Part shown: positions 26,683-35,921 of the stretch, in pieces
Layout: each line of letters opens with the position of its first letter
Numbering within the stretch: the first letter of the stretch is position 1
Origin: Phycisphaeraceae bacterium
GTDB lineage: Bacteria > Planctomycetota > Phycisphaerae > Phycisphaerales > SM1A02
Length of the DNA: 64,000 bases
Assembly (NCBI GenBank): GCA_019636735.1
Contig: JAHBWY010000002.1
Span: forward strand, 434,001 to 498,000
Direction of reading: 5' to 3'
The notes under the pieces: model-generated
What the model saw: only the letters and a program-made list of their open reading frames with translations
Told to the model about the DNA's origin: nothing
Databases searched by the model: none
Program-made: the position numbers and the translations under genes

Positions 26683-29600
26683 TTACTCCGGCATCGCCAG
26701 CGCGCGCTCCTCGAGCGCCTTCGAGACCGCATGGTTCACGCGAGCTCGGAAGATCTGCCCATCGGGGCTCCATCCGAAGCGCTTGATCGCCGTGCGAATC
26801 TCCTCATGACTCAGTTGGCCGATGGCCACATCCATCATGGAGCGCAAGGCCTTCTTCGCGGTCGGCTGGCTCTTCAGCCACTCGGCCGCTGTTGGTGCGA
26901 AGGTGTCGTAGGCATCCCTCACCACCGACGGAGCGTGGCGGTCGAGCCATGTGCGGAAGTAGACCCAGCGCGGGTTGTTCGCGCCGTAGACCTCCCGCGC
27001 GACCCAGCAGGGGATCGGCGGCTCGAGCGGCGGATTCGGCTGAACCTGCACGAAGTCCCACCATGTCTGATAGGTGTTCACGGTCGGCGGCCCGATCGTG
27101 ACGAGGCGGAATCGCACCTTGCCCTGACCGCTCGATGTGTCGATGAGGTTGATGGTGTTGTAGAGCAGGTTGATGGAACCTGAGCCGATGTTGACGACTC
27201 CGCCCCCTTCGTCATCAAAGAAGGTCAGCGTGTCGGGAAGCAGGAGCCAGCGATTCGTCTGCACATTGAAGACGAAGAACATCGTGTAGACGCTGTTGCT
27301 CGGGATCGCTTCGCCGATCGCGGTGATCGAGAGGTTCGAAAGCTGCTGAGGCTCGTCGTAAATGGTCGTGACAGTCAGAAGCATGTCCGAGATGACCGCC
27401 GTCGAGGGGTAGAAGATGCCGGGTCCGACCGGTGGAACGGTGCCGCCACCGGCCCGCGCCGCTCGGATCCGGACTTGGTTTCCGTCGACGCTCAGCAGGC
27501 TGAAGACAGAGCCGCTGAGCAGGCGACCGACGAGAATCTGAATCTCGTAGTTGATGACTCCCTCGGGGAAGTTCCCGATGGGCTCATTGGTCAGGGTCGC
27601 GACGACCTGAGGCCCGAAGTCGATGAAGCCTCCGATGCCGAGGAACTCGCCATCGTTCACCGTGTCACCCGCGCAGGGGATCGCCGAAGTGAGTTGGAAG
27701 GGGCTGTTCTGGGGCACGCCGCACTGAAGGAACCGATTGAGACGCACCGTGGTCTTCACCTGCTGCGGAGTGAGTGGTGCGTCGAAGAGGGCCTTGGTGG
27801 CGCTCTGCATTCGAGCAACGCAGCCAGCAATCATGGCCGATGCCGCCGAAGTGCCGCCGAACTGAATGGTGTAGGTACGGTTGTTCGAGTTGGCCGCTCC
27901 GCCGCGCCACAGGTCGCCGTAGCCGCAGGTCGCCACATAGGCACCCCAGCCTGCGACATCGACCTCGTTCTGGCCGGGGTCGGAGTTGGGATTCGTGAAG
28001 TTGCTGAAGGGCAGTCGGCAATATCGCAACGACTGATAGAGCGCGGGGAAGCGGGGCTGTCCGGGCCAGACGGCGCCGACCACGACGGCCGCGCTTGGCG
28101 GGGCGGTACCGGGGCTTGTCACGACCGGGCTGCACTCGTTGCCGGCGGCGACCACGACGGCGATGCCGATCTGCGAAGCCACGACCGAGAGCAGGTAGAT
28201 CTCCGGGCTTTGGAGGATCGTGCCACCCAGCGAGGTCGTGCCGCCAGTCAGCGGATCAGTGATCACGACCGGAAAATCCAGAGGAACCAGGAGCACATCG
28301 CCTGTCGTCAGCGTGCCAACTGCCGATCCGAGCGCATTCAGAAGGCGACCACCGACTCCGCCGCCACCGAAGGCGGGGAAGAAGATGCCCGTGGCGTCTG
28401 GAGCGACACCCGTAATGCCCTTGCCGTCAGCCGCAGCCAGCATGATGCCGAGCACAGCGGTGCCGTGGTGAGGATCAACGGGAGCGTCGGCCGAGGTGAC
28501 GATTTCGATGCCCGGTTCAACGGAAACCCGGCCAGCGAACTCTTCATGATCGACGAATGCCGCGTTGTCGACGACTCCGATGACGATTCCGCCGCCGCGG
28601 GCCGCTGAGCCAGCGACACCGATCGCGGCCAGAGCGCTCTCAAAGCCCTGAATGTCCAAGCCGCCGCCGCGGAAGCCGCTGTTGAGGAACATGCGCGACG
28701 AATCAAGCTGGCCCTGATTCGTCGGAGCGAGAATGGTGGAGATTCCGACGCCCGGCGTGCCCGAGAGATCCTCAAGTGAACTGGCTGCGGGGGATCGGGT
28801 GAGCCACGCCTGGAGATTCCTCGACTGAAGACCAAAACCTGTCGTCACGATCTTGGGTGTGAAGTCGGGCGTCGCGCCGCCCGCGGGGAAGTTCCCCTGG
28901 TTCAGAACCGGGAAATCGGCCGGTCCGGGGTTGGTGCTCGCGGCGATGTTGCCCGCGAGAGGCTGCACGCAAGGGTTGATCGGATCGGCGGTTCGAGCGA
29001 GGCGGACGCAGTTCTCATCCCAGCCGATGATGCAGCAGGTCTGATCGATGACGCACACATAGACGCAGCACGGGGTGTTGGAGCAGCCTCGGTTGCCGGG
29101 CCGAACATTGAAGCAGCCGCCGTTGAGCTGATAGCCAATGCGCTCGAACGATGGATCCTGCATCGCAAGCTGCGCCGAGGAGGGGAACGCCGGGTTCACA
29201 CCGGTGATCGCGACTGCGGTCGTCAGACCATCATCGCCCATGGGTGGCGGCGCGACAGCCGTGCTGTACCCAGTGACGGCCACGAGCTCAAAGGGGAAGG
29301 ACGCGCCGCCGAGTCCCAGGGCGCTGAGCGTCGTCGCCTGGATCGTTGCATCGGGTGCACCTGGATTCGGGCCAGTGCGAAGGGCGAAGCAGGGGTCGTA
29401 CTTGTACGAGCCGGGCAGCGAACTCTGATTTCCCGAGACCGGCAGGAAGGGGTCGTAGACGGTCCGATTGCAGAGCAGGTTGGCATAGAAGGCGCAGAGC
29501 GCGTCCCAACCACCTTCGACACAGCCGGGCTGGACCGTGGAGATTGTGCCGCAGCATGTCGCATCGTTGCACCCCCAGATGCAATCGAAGTCGTTCGCTC

Positions 29601-30408
29601 CGTTGTCGCAGGGCTCAGCGCAGTTGTTGCTGCAACCGGAACCAAAGACGAAATTCGAGCAGCGTCCGTTGATGTTGGGCAGACCCGGTGGAATACCGGG
29701 CTTGTTGCAGTTGACGGCTCCTGGAGGGAGTTCGCACGGGTCTCCGGGGGCGGACGCACACCCGGTCTGCGCGCCGGCCTGCTGACGGGCGGGGAAGGCC
29801 ATCTGCTCGATCACCACGAACTCAACCTCGGGCAGCTCGTTGAGCGCACGGGCGCATCCAACGAGATCGTTGTCCGGCTGAACATAGATCATGCCAGCAA
29901 GGTCGGGTGCCGCGATGCCGCTGTTGGACTCAGCCCTCTCTTCGACGGCCTTCAGCCACTCAGGCGACTTGTCGAGCGCCTGCCATGCGGTGGCGCGGTA
30001 CTGCGAGAGAATCTGGGTCACGGCAGGCAGCGCGACACCGTCGACGGTCTGCACAACCGCGCTGGGTGACCGCGGCGCGCGCACCTTGAGTTCATCGTTG
30101 AACTTCACGATGACACGACCGGTGGCCGTGGAGCGTCCGGTGTGTCGGTGCGCCGGGTCCTGAAGGAGTGGCGACGGAGTCTTCGCAATTCGTTCACGCG
30201 GCGTGCGCGTCGCCTGAGGCATCGCCGCCTTCAGATCATCGCGGCCGCGCAGATCGGCGAGAGGAGCGCCGGGATCCTTCGCCTTCGCGTCCTGCGCGGC
30301 GATCGGCGCCTGTCGGGCCGCGTCGGGAGTGCCTCGAGACTCCGCGAGCACGGAGGCTGAGAGAAGCGTCGCTGAGAGCACAGCAACCGAGAGACGAATC
30401 GTGGACAA
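26683..30408 (-). CDS. Large secreted subtilisin-like (S8) serine peptidase
   Basis: About 1,241 residues. The likely start is a TTG at 30408 with AGGAGT 6-7 bp upstream, followed at once by a signal peptide (SVAVLSATLLSASVLA); the upstream extension is not protein-like. Cysteine-rich modules (about residues 210-340 and 440-480, e.g. CVYVCVIDQTCCIIGWDENC) precede the catalytic domain. The triad residues lie in VIGVVDNAAFVDHEEF (Asp, near 610), PHHGTAVLGI (His, near 647), and GGTSAASAMIAG (Ser, near 853), with VVAAGNEC supplying the oxyanion Asn. The remaining C-terminal part is beta-rich. Predicted exported protease; it ends at a strong terminator. Confidence 0.85.
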   Translation of the reverse strand: MSTIRLSVAVLSATLLSASVLAESRGTPDAARQAPIAAQDAKAKDPGAPLADLRGRDDLKAAMPQATRTPRERIAKTPSPLLQDPAHRHTGRSTATGRVIVKFNDELKVRAPRSPSAVVQTVDGVALPAVTQILSQYRATAWQALDKSPEWLKAVEERAESNSGIAAPDLAGMIYVQPDNDLVGCARALNELPEVEFVVIEQMAFPARQQAGAQTGCASAPGDPCELPPGAVNCNKPGIPPGLPNINGRCSNFVFGSGCSNNCAEPCDNGANDFDCIWGCNDATCCGTISTVQPGCVEGGWDALCAFYANLLCNRTVYDPFLPVSGNQSSLPGSYKYDPCFALRTGPNPGAPDATIQATTLSALGLGGASFPFELVAVTGYSTAVAPPPMGDDGLTTAVAITGVNPAFPSSAQLAMQDPSFERIGYQLNGGCFNVRPGNRGCSNTPCCVYVCVIDQTCCIIGWDENCVRLARTADPINPCVQPLAGNIAASTNPGPADFPVLNQGNFPAGGATPDFTPKIVTTGFGLQSRNLQAWLTRSPAASSLEDLSGTPGVGISTILAPTNQGQLDSSRMFLNSGFRGGGLDIQGFESALAAIGVAGSAARGGGIVIGVVDNAAFVDHEEFAGRVSVEPGIEIVTSADAPVDPHHGTAVLGIMLAAADGKGITGVAPDATGIFFPAFGGGGVGGRLLNALGSAVGTLTTGDVLLVPLDFPVVITDPLTGGTTSLGGTILQSPEIYLLSVVASQIGIAVVVAAGNECSPVVTSPGTAPPSAAVVVGAVWPGQPRFPALYQSLRYCRLPFSNFTNPNSDPGQNEVDVAGWGAYVATCGYGDLWRGGAANSNNRTYTIQFGGTSAASAMIAGCVARMQSATKALFDAPLTPQQVKTTVRLNRFLQCGVPQNSPFQLTSAIPCAGDTVNDGEFLGIGGFIDFGPQVVATLTNEPIGNFPEGVINYEIQILVGRLLSGSVFSLLSVDGNQVRIRAARAGGGTVPPVGPGIFYPSTAVISDMLLTVTTIYDEPQQLSNLSITAIGEAIPSNSVYTMFFVFNVQTNRWLLLPDTLTFFDDEGGGVVNIGSGSINLLYNTINLIDTSSGQGKVRFRLVTIGPPTVNTYQTWWDFVQVQPNPPLEPPIPCWVAREVYGANNPRWVYFRTWLDRHAPSVVRDAYDTFAPTAAEWLKSQPTAKKALRSMMDVAIGQLSHEEIRTAIKRFGWSPDGQIFRARVNHAVSKALEERALAMPE

Positions 30409-30600
30409 GGTGCGACTCCTGAACAGTGTGGTGAACGGCAGGCCGATGCGGACGAAGGGCTCGCGCAGGCGAAGGTCTGGAATCAATGACGGCGCGAACC
30501 ATCGGGCCGCCTCCCCTTGCCCGACAAGTCTACGGGGCTCTTTGGGGACCCACAAGCGCCGCCGCAGCGCGAAGGGTCCGCAAAGGTCCGCCACGCGGTT

Positions 30601-32031
30601 TCAGGCAGGTGTTCGGAAGTCCGATTCCGTTGGCACGATGGCTTTGCCGATCGCCTTCGCTCCGATGTCGCGGCGATGGAACGCGCCTTTGAACCGAACC
30701 TGCTCGGCGGCGCTTCGGGCGGCTTGGCATGCCTCGACCAGCGTCGGAGCGAGCGCGGTCACTCCGATCACCCGGCCGCCGGATGTCACGAGCTGACCGG
30801 CCTTGTCGCGCTGGGTTCCAGCGTGGAAGAGGAGAACCTCGGTCGAGGAATCGTCCGTCAGGTCACCGCGGCCGCCCGCCGCCGCCCCCGTGGATGGGAG
30901 CGAGTGAATGACCTCGCCCTTGCGGACCGCGCCGGGATAGCCCTCGGCGCAGACGACGACGCAGCAGGCCGGCCTCGAGTCGAAGGAGATCTCGGCCGAG
31001 TCGAGTTGCCCCGAGGCGGTTGCCCAGAGAATCGAGATCAGATCGCCCTTGAGCCGGGGGATGATCACCTGCGTCTCCGGGTCGCCAAAGCGGGCGTTGA
31101 ACTCGAGGACCTTGGGTCCAGCGGGAGTGATCATGAGCCCGGCGTAAAGCACGCCTCGGAACTCGGCGCCTTCGAGCCGCATGGCGTCGATGACCGGAAT
31201 GAGGATGTCCCGCTCCGCCCGCGCAAGAATCTCGGGCGTGGCGATCGGGGTGGGCGAGTAGGCGCCCATGCCTCCAGTGTTCGGGCCGGTGTCGCCGTCG
31301 CCCACCCGCTTGTGATCCTGGGCCGAGTCGAGCATCCAGAGCGTGCGACCGTCGACCAGGGCCAGCAGGCTGACTTCGGGACCTTCGAGCTTCTCCTCGA
31401 TGACCACCGTGGATCCTGCGTCGCCGTGGATCCGCTCCACCATGAAGCGATGGATGGCTTCCTCCGCCTGCGCGCGGGTGTCGGCGACCACCACGCCCTT
31501 GCCGAGGCAGAGGCCTGCGGCCTTGATCACCACCGGATCTTCGCGGGTGTCGAGATAGGCGAACGCCTGGTCGGCGTGGTCGAAGACCCGCGCTTCAGCG
31601 GTCGGGACTGCGGCGGTCCGCATGATCTGCTTGGCCCAGGCCTTGTCCCACTCGATCCGCGCCGCGGCTCGCTTGGGACCGAAGACGAGCCGCTTCGGCG
31701 CCGCCTCGAGCGCATCGGCGAGCCCCTCTTCGAGGCGCTGATCGGGGCCGATGACCACGAGGTCGATGCCCTCGGCATCGCACCATTGCTTCAAGAAGAA
31801 GCGCTGCTGGGGGGCGATCGAGTGTGGGCAGGGCTCGCCCAGTTCACGCAGGCCGGCGTTGGCCTGCGGGTCGACCCAGAGTCGTCCCAAGCGCGGCGAC
31901 TGTCGCAGCTTCCATGCGAGCGCATGCTCGCGACCGCCGCTCCCGACAAGGAGCACATTGACTCGATCGGGGCAGGGGGGCGGCGTCTCGGGCGTCGAGC
32001 CGCTCATCGGTTGGCGCCCGGACTCGCTCAC
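30601..32031 (-). CDS. purD: Phosphoribosylamine-glycine ligase (GAR synthetase)
   Basis: 476 residues. NVLLVGSGGREHALAWKL, IGPDQRLEEGLADAL, VIKAAGLCLGKGVVV, DHKRVGDGDTGPNTGGMGAY, and EFNARFGDPETQVI are the PurD/ATP-grasp signatures. The enzyme performs step 2 of de novo purine synthesis. The start overlaps the ald stop by 3-4 bp (ATGA), so both come from one transcript. Some low-conservation residues precede the usual N-terminus; a downstream start at Met9 is possible. Confidence 0.95.
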   Translation of the reverse strand: MSESGRQPMSGSTPETPPPCPDRVNVLLVGSGGREHALAWKLRQSPRLGRLWVDPQANAGLRELGEPCPHSIAPQQRFFLKQWCDAEGIDLVVIGPDQRLEEGLADALEAAPKRLVFGPKRAAARIEWDKAWAKQIMRTAAVPTAEARVFDHADQAFAYLDTREDPVVIKAAGLCLGKGVVVADTRAQAEEAIHRFMVERIHGDAGSTVVIEEKLEGPEVSLLALVDGRTLWMLDSAQDHKRVGDGDTGPNTGGMGAYSPTPIATPEILARAERDILIPVIDAMRLEGAEFRGVLYAGLMITPAGPKVLEFNARFGDPETQVIIPRLKGDLISILWATASGQLDSAEISFDSRPACCVVVCAEGYPGAVRKGEVIHSLPSTGAAAGGRGDLTDDSSTEVLLFHAGTQRDKAGQLVTSGGRVIGVTALAPTLVEACQAARSAAEQVRFKGAFHRRDIGAKAIGKAIVPTESDFRTPA

Positions 32032-33137
32032 GCCTGCACGGCGCCCGCGAACTCCAGGTCATGCGCCTCGGCCACGGCCTGGTTCGTCAGGCGACCTCGA
32101 TCGGTGTTGACGGCGTTCGCGAAGTGATGATCCATTTGCGCGAGCCGATGCGGACCGTACTTCGCCAGCTTCTGCGCCCAGGGCAGCGTCACATTGGTCA
32201 GTGCGATGGTGCTGGTGCGGGCGACAGCGCCGGGCATGTTGCCGACGCAGTAGTGGACCACGCCATCGACCGTGTAGACGGGATCGCTGTGGGTCGTGAC
32301 GCGCGCGGTCTCGACGCAACCGCCCTGGTCGATGGCCACATCGACGATGACGGAACCGGGCTGGATGTACTGGAGGTCGGAGCGTCGGATGAGGTGCGGC
32401 GCCTTCGCCCCGGGAATGAGCACGGCGCCGACAATCAGGTCCGCCCACGCGAGGCGCTCGCGAATCGCCTGCGGATCGGAGTACATGGTGATGACATTGG
32501 CGGGCATGAACTCATCGAGGCGACGCAGGCGATCGATGTTCACATCGAGAATGATGACCTGCGCGCCGAGTCCCGCGGCCATCTGCGCGGCGCAGGTTCC
32601 GACGACGCCGCCACCGATCACGAGCACATGGCCGGGCTCAACGCCGGGAACGCCTCCAAGCAGCACGCCCTTCCCGCCAAAGGGGCGCTCGAGATACTTC
32701 GCGCCCTCCTGCACCGAGAGCTTGCCCGCCACCTCGCTCATCGGCGTGAGCAGCGGCAGATAGCCACGATCGTCCGTCAGCGTCTCGTACGCGCAGCTCA
32801 CGCACTTGCGCTCCAGGCACCCGATGGTGAGCGCCTTGTCCGCGGCGAAGTGGAAATAGGTGAAGACCGTCTGACCCTCGCGGATCATCGCCACTTCCTG
32901 CGGCTGCGGCTCCTTCACCTTGACGACCATGTCGGCACGGGACCAGACGGCTGCTGCATCGGGCACGATCGTGGCGCCCGCGGCCTCGAACTGCTCATCG
33001 GAGAAGCCGCTGCCGATGCCTGCGCTGCTCTGGACGAGCACCGTGTGGCCGTCGCGGACGAGCACCTCCGCCCCCACGGGGCGCATGCCGACGCGATGTT
33101 CATCCTTCTTCACTTCCTTGGGTACGCCAACGATCAT
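32028..33137 (-). CDS. ald: Alanine dehydrogenase
   Basis: 369 residues, the usual family length, from an ATG with GGAGG 6 bp upstream. MIVGVPKEVKKDEHRVGMRP at the N-terminus, VKVKEPQPQE, the catalytic-histidine region YFHFAADKALT, the NAD-binding GGGVVGTCAAQMAAGLGA, and VTTHSDPVYTVDGVVHYCVG mark Ald. It interconverts L-alanine and pyruvate plus ammonia with NAD. It forms an operon with purD. Confidence 0.95.
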   Translation of the reverse strand: MIVGVPKEVKKDEHRVGMRPVGAEVLVRDGHTVLVQSSAGIGSGFSDEQFEAAGATIVPDAAAVWSRADMVVKVKEPQPQEVAMIREGQTVFTYFHFAADKALTIGCLERKCVSCAYETLTDDRGYLPLLTPMSEVAGKLSVQEGAKYLERPFGGKGVLLGGVPGVEPGHVLVIGGGVVGTCAAQMAAGLGAQVIILDVNIDRLRRLDEFMPANVITMYSDPQAIRERLAWADLIVGAVLIPGAKAPHLIRRSDLQYIQPGSVIVDVAIDQGGCVETARVTTHSDPVYTVDGVVHYCVGNMPGAVARTSTIALTNVTLPWAQKLAKYGPHRLAQMDHHFANAVNTDRGRLTNQAVAEAHDLEFAGAVQA

Positions 33138-33250
33138 GGGTTGCCTCCGTCGAGTCGCCCAGTCTAGCGGCAGCCAAGGTGACTGCGGCACAGTGACGGA
33201 GAAGTGGCCATTTGTGCTAGCCTTTCACTTCCCGTTTCCCGGAGATGCGA

Positions 33251-34738
33251 ATGCCCATGTCGTCCGTCCGACACACCCTTCGTCTCCTGACCGCTTCGGC
33301 CATTCTGGCCGTGACGCTCCCGGCAGCCGGCCAGAACGACGAGCGAGTCCTCGCCCGATCGCTGAGCACGCCGTTCGATGTCATCGCGAAGGAGAACCGC
33401 AGTTACCTTCCGCTCTTTGAGGCGATCCTCGCTTCGACTCCGCCTCCGGCACCGGTCGGGCCGCTCTTCAATCCGACCACGGTCTGGCCCGGCATGACCG
33501 GCTGGTCGCGCGTCTCGGAGTGGGCGAAGGCGAACTCGGCACTCGGCGAAGCGCTCCTCAAGGCTCAGAAGGGGACGGCGCTGGCGATGCCCTACGGCTC
33601 CCTGATCGACTCCCGCTTCGTCGAGGCCGGACTCTGCGTTCGGCTCGGAGATGGGCGCACGATGGGCGCGGTCGAGTACCCCTACCTCGACCGCATGCTC
33701 ATGGTCGCAACCTACGCGACGGCGGAGATGTACCGCCTCGGCGAGGAGGAGAAGTGGGACCAGGCGTTCGACATCGCCATCGCCAACCTTCGAGTTCTCC
33801 GGCAGGGTGCCGACCAGCGCACGATCAGGGAGAAGTCGTTCTTCATGGAGCTGCTCTCGGATTGCCTCTCGGTCAACCGTGACTTCATGTGGACGAATCT
33901 TGAGAAGATTCCCTGGCAGAGCTTTCAGCGAGCGGGCCTCGAGGGGTACGCGGCGCTGCGACAGGCCGATCTCGAGCGGCTGCGTCGCCTCGAAATGCCC
34001 GAGGGAGATCGGGCCATTCAGGTGGCGGTGCTGCGGGAGACCTTCGGACCTGACGGTCAAGCTGATCCCGATCGATTCGCTGCGATCTGGGGTCCGCTGC
34101 AAGCGCGCGATCAGCCGCTGGCGCTCTTCGGTGCCGCGAAGTTCTGGCGCACCGTGGCCAGCGTGCATGGCAGCATCGACGCCAGCGAGAAGCGCCTTGA
34201 ATACATCTATGACGACTGGTGGCGACGCTGGCGGATGCGACCGTTCGATCCCATTCAGGAACTCGAGACGGTGCTGAGTCAGACCAATCCCACCAAGTAC
34301 GCCGCGCTCATGCTGACCGTGACGGACATGAAGTCCACCTTCGAGTTGAGGCAGCGGCTCATGGTGGAGATCAACGGGACCGCGTTGGCCGCCGGCCTCA
34401 GCGGCTTCTACAGGGCCAACCGCACCTGGCCGGCGACGCTGGGCATGATCTTCCCGATCTATGCAGTCAAGCGATTGAATTACGACCCATTCGTCAAGCG
34501 CCTCGACGCGCGCGGCATGCCTGACAACGGACCCTTCCTCTATCGGACGCTTCCCCGTCCCACCAAGGTCACGACGGAGTGGGGCGAGGTCAATGTCAGC
34601 GACTTCCTGCTGTATTCAATCGGCGCGAACCTTCTCGACAATCTCGGCGTCGAGCACACCTCGGATGGTCGTGGTGGCGATCTGGTGGTCTTCCCCGCGC
34701 TGCGGGCGCTGGCTCGGCAGCAGGGGATCCTCGATTGA
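33251..34738 (+). CDS. Exported protein of unknown function
   Basis: About 495 residues. Three in-frame ATGs (33245, 33251, 33257) stand close together; the GGAG at 33240-33243 favours the second. A signal peptide (LLTASAILAVTLPAAG) is clear. The central part is helical. The C-terminal ~120 residues (GFYRANRTWPATLGMIFPIY ... LNYDPF ... DFLLYSIGANLLDN ... GGDLVVFP) follow a pattern frequent at the C-termini of planctomycete exported proteins. The function is unknown. Confidence 0.7.
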   Translation: MPMSSVRHTLRLLTASAILAVTLPAAGQNDERVLARSLSTPFDVIAKENRSYLPLFEAILASTPPPAPVGPLFNPTTVWPGMTGWSRVSEWAKANSALGEALLKAQKGTALAMPYGSLIDSRFVEAGLCVRLGDGRTMGAVEYPYLDRMLMVATYATAEMYRLGEEEKWDQAFDIAIANLRVLRQGADQRTIREKSFFMELLSDCLSVNRDFMWTNLEKIPWQSFQRAGLEGYAALRQADLERLRRLEMPEGDRAIQVAVLRETFGPDGQADPDRFAAIWGPLQARDQPLALFGAAKFWRTVASVHGSIDASEKRLEYIYDDWWRRWRMRPFDPIQELETVLSQTNPTKYAALMLTVTDMKSTFELRQRLMVEINGTALAAGLSGFYRANRTWPATLGMIFPIYAVKRLNYDPFVKRLDARGMPDNGPFLYRTLPRPTKVTTEWGEVNVSDFLLYSIGANLLDNLGVEHTSDGRGGDLVVFPALRALARQQGILD

Positions 34739-34846
34739 GCGAGGTCGTCCGCGCCGGATCCCGTGCATGTTCGAGTCGGCGCGACGCCCGTTGGCTCGCG
34801 TCCTCGCTCCGCATCGAAGTCGAATCCGTGCATCCTGGAGTTGTGC

Positions 34847-35860
34847 ATGACCGCAGGTGAGAACGGCAAGGTCGAACGAGTGGTCATCATCGGGAGCGGT
34901 CCAGCCGGATGGACGGCCGCGATCTACGCGGCGCGAGCCAATCTCGAACCGCTCTGCCTCATCGGGACCCCTCGGCAGAATCCGGCGCCGGTCCTTCCCG
35001 GTGGCCAGTTGATGCTGACCACCGAGGTCGAGAACTATCCCGGCTTTCCCGAGGGCGTCGACGGTCCTCACATGATGGGTCTGTTCCAGAAGCAGGCGGA
35101 GCGCTTCGGAACGAGGGTCGACTCGGTGGATGTCGTGCAATGCGACTTCTCGAAGCGGCCATTCACCCTGCTGGTTCGCGACGATGGTGAGGAAAGCACC
35201 GAAGGCGCGCGAGCGATCAGTGCTCACTCGGTCATCATCGCCACCGGTGCGACTGCGAACTGGCTGGGCCTTCCGAATGAGTTGAGACTCGCACAAAGCG
35301 GTGGCGGGGTGAGCGCCTGCGCCGTCTGCGATGGTGCGCTGCCGATCTACCGCAATCAGGAACTCGCCGTCGTGGGCGGCGGCGACAGCGCCATGGAAGA
35401 GGCGAGCTACCTCCTGAAGTTTGCGAGCAAGGTGCACCTGCTGGTCCGACGCGGTGAGTTTCGCGCGAGCAAGGCGATGCAGGCTCGCATTCTCGGGCAC
35501 CCCAAGGCTCAGGTGCACTGGCACACGGCGGTGCACGATGTCATCGGGCAGGAGCGCATCGAGGCGCTTGAACTTGAAGACACTCGCAACGGCGAGCGAC
35601 GGCGTCTCGCGGTGCGTGGACTGTTCATTGCCATCGGCCACTCACCGGCGACGAAGTTCCTCGCCGGCAGCGGCGTGGAACTCGACGACAAGGGCTATGT
35701 CCACCTTCGGACGCGCTCCAGCGCCACGAACCTCGAAGGCGTGTTCGCCGCGGGTGATGTGGCGGACTCTGTCTACCGACAGGCGGTGAGCGCGGCGGGC
35801 ATGGGATGCATGGCCGCGCTCGACGCGGAGCGCTGGCTCGCCGCTCAGGGCGTGCACTGA
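34847..35860 (+). CDS. trxB: Thioredoxin reductase
   Basis: 337 residues from an ATG with GGAG upstream; an in-frame upstream ATG would add a non-homologous lead. FAD-binding VVIIGSGPAGWTAAIYAARA, GGQLMLTTEVENYPGFPE, the redox-active ACAVCDGA, the NADP-binding VVGGGDSAMEEASYLLKFA, and EGVFAAGDVADSVYRQAVSA are all present. It reduces thioredoxin with NADPH in the cytoplasm. Confidence 0.95.
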   Translation: MTAGENGKVERVVIIGSGPAGWTAAIYAARANLEPLCLIGTPRQNPAPVLPGGQLMLTTEVENYPGFPEGVDGPHMMGLFQKQAERFGTRVDSVDVVQCDFSKRPFTLLVRDDGEESTEGARAISAHSVIIATGATANWLGLPNELRLAQSGGGVSACAVCDGALPIYRNQELAVVGGGDSAMEEASYLLKFASKVHLLVRRGEFRASKAMQARILGHPKAQVHWHTAVHDVIGQERIEALELEDTRNGERRRLAVRGLFIAIGHSPATKFLAGSGVELDDKGYVHLRTRSSATNLEGVFAAGDVADSVYRQAVSAAGMGCMAALDAERWLAAQGVH

Positions 35861-35921
35861 GCGACGGTGCGCGTGGACTCATGGTCGAGCGCTCGGGCTC
35901 GCAGATCACCACATTCACGGC

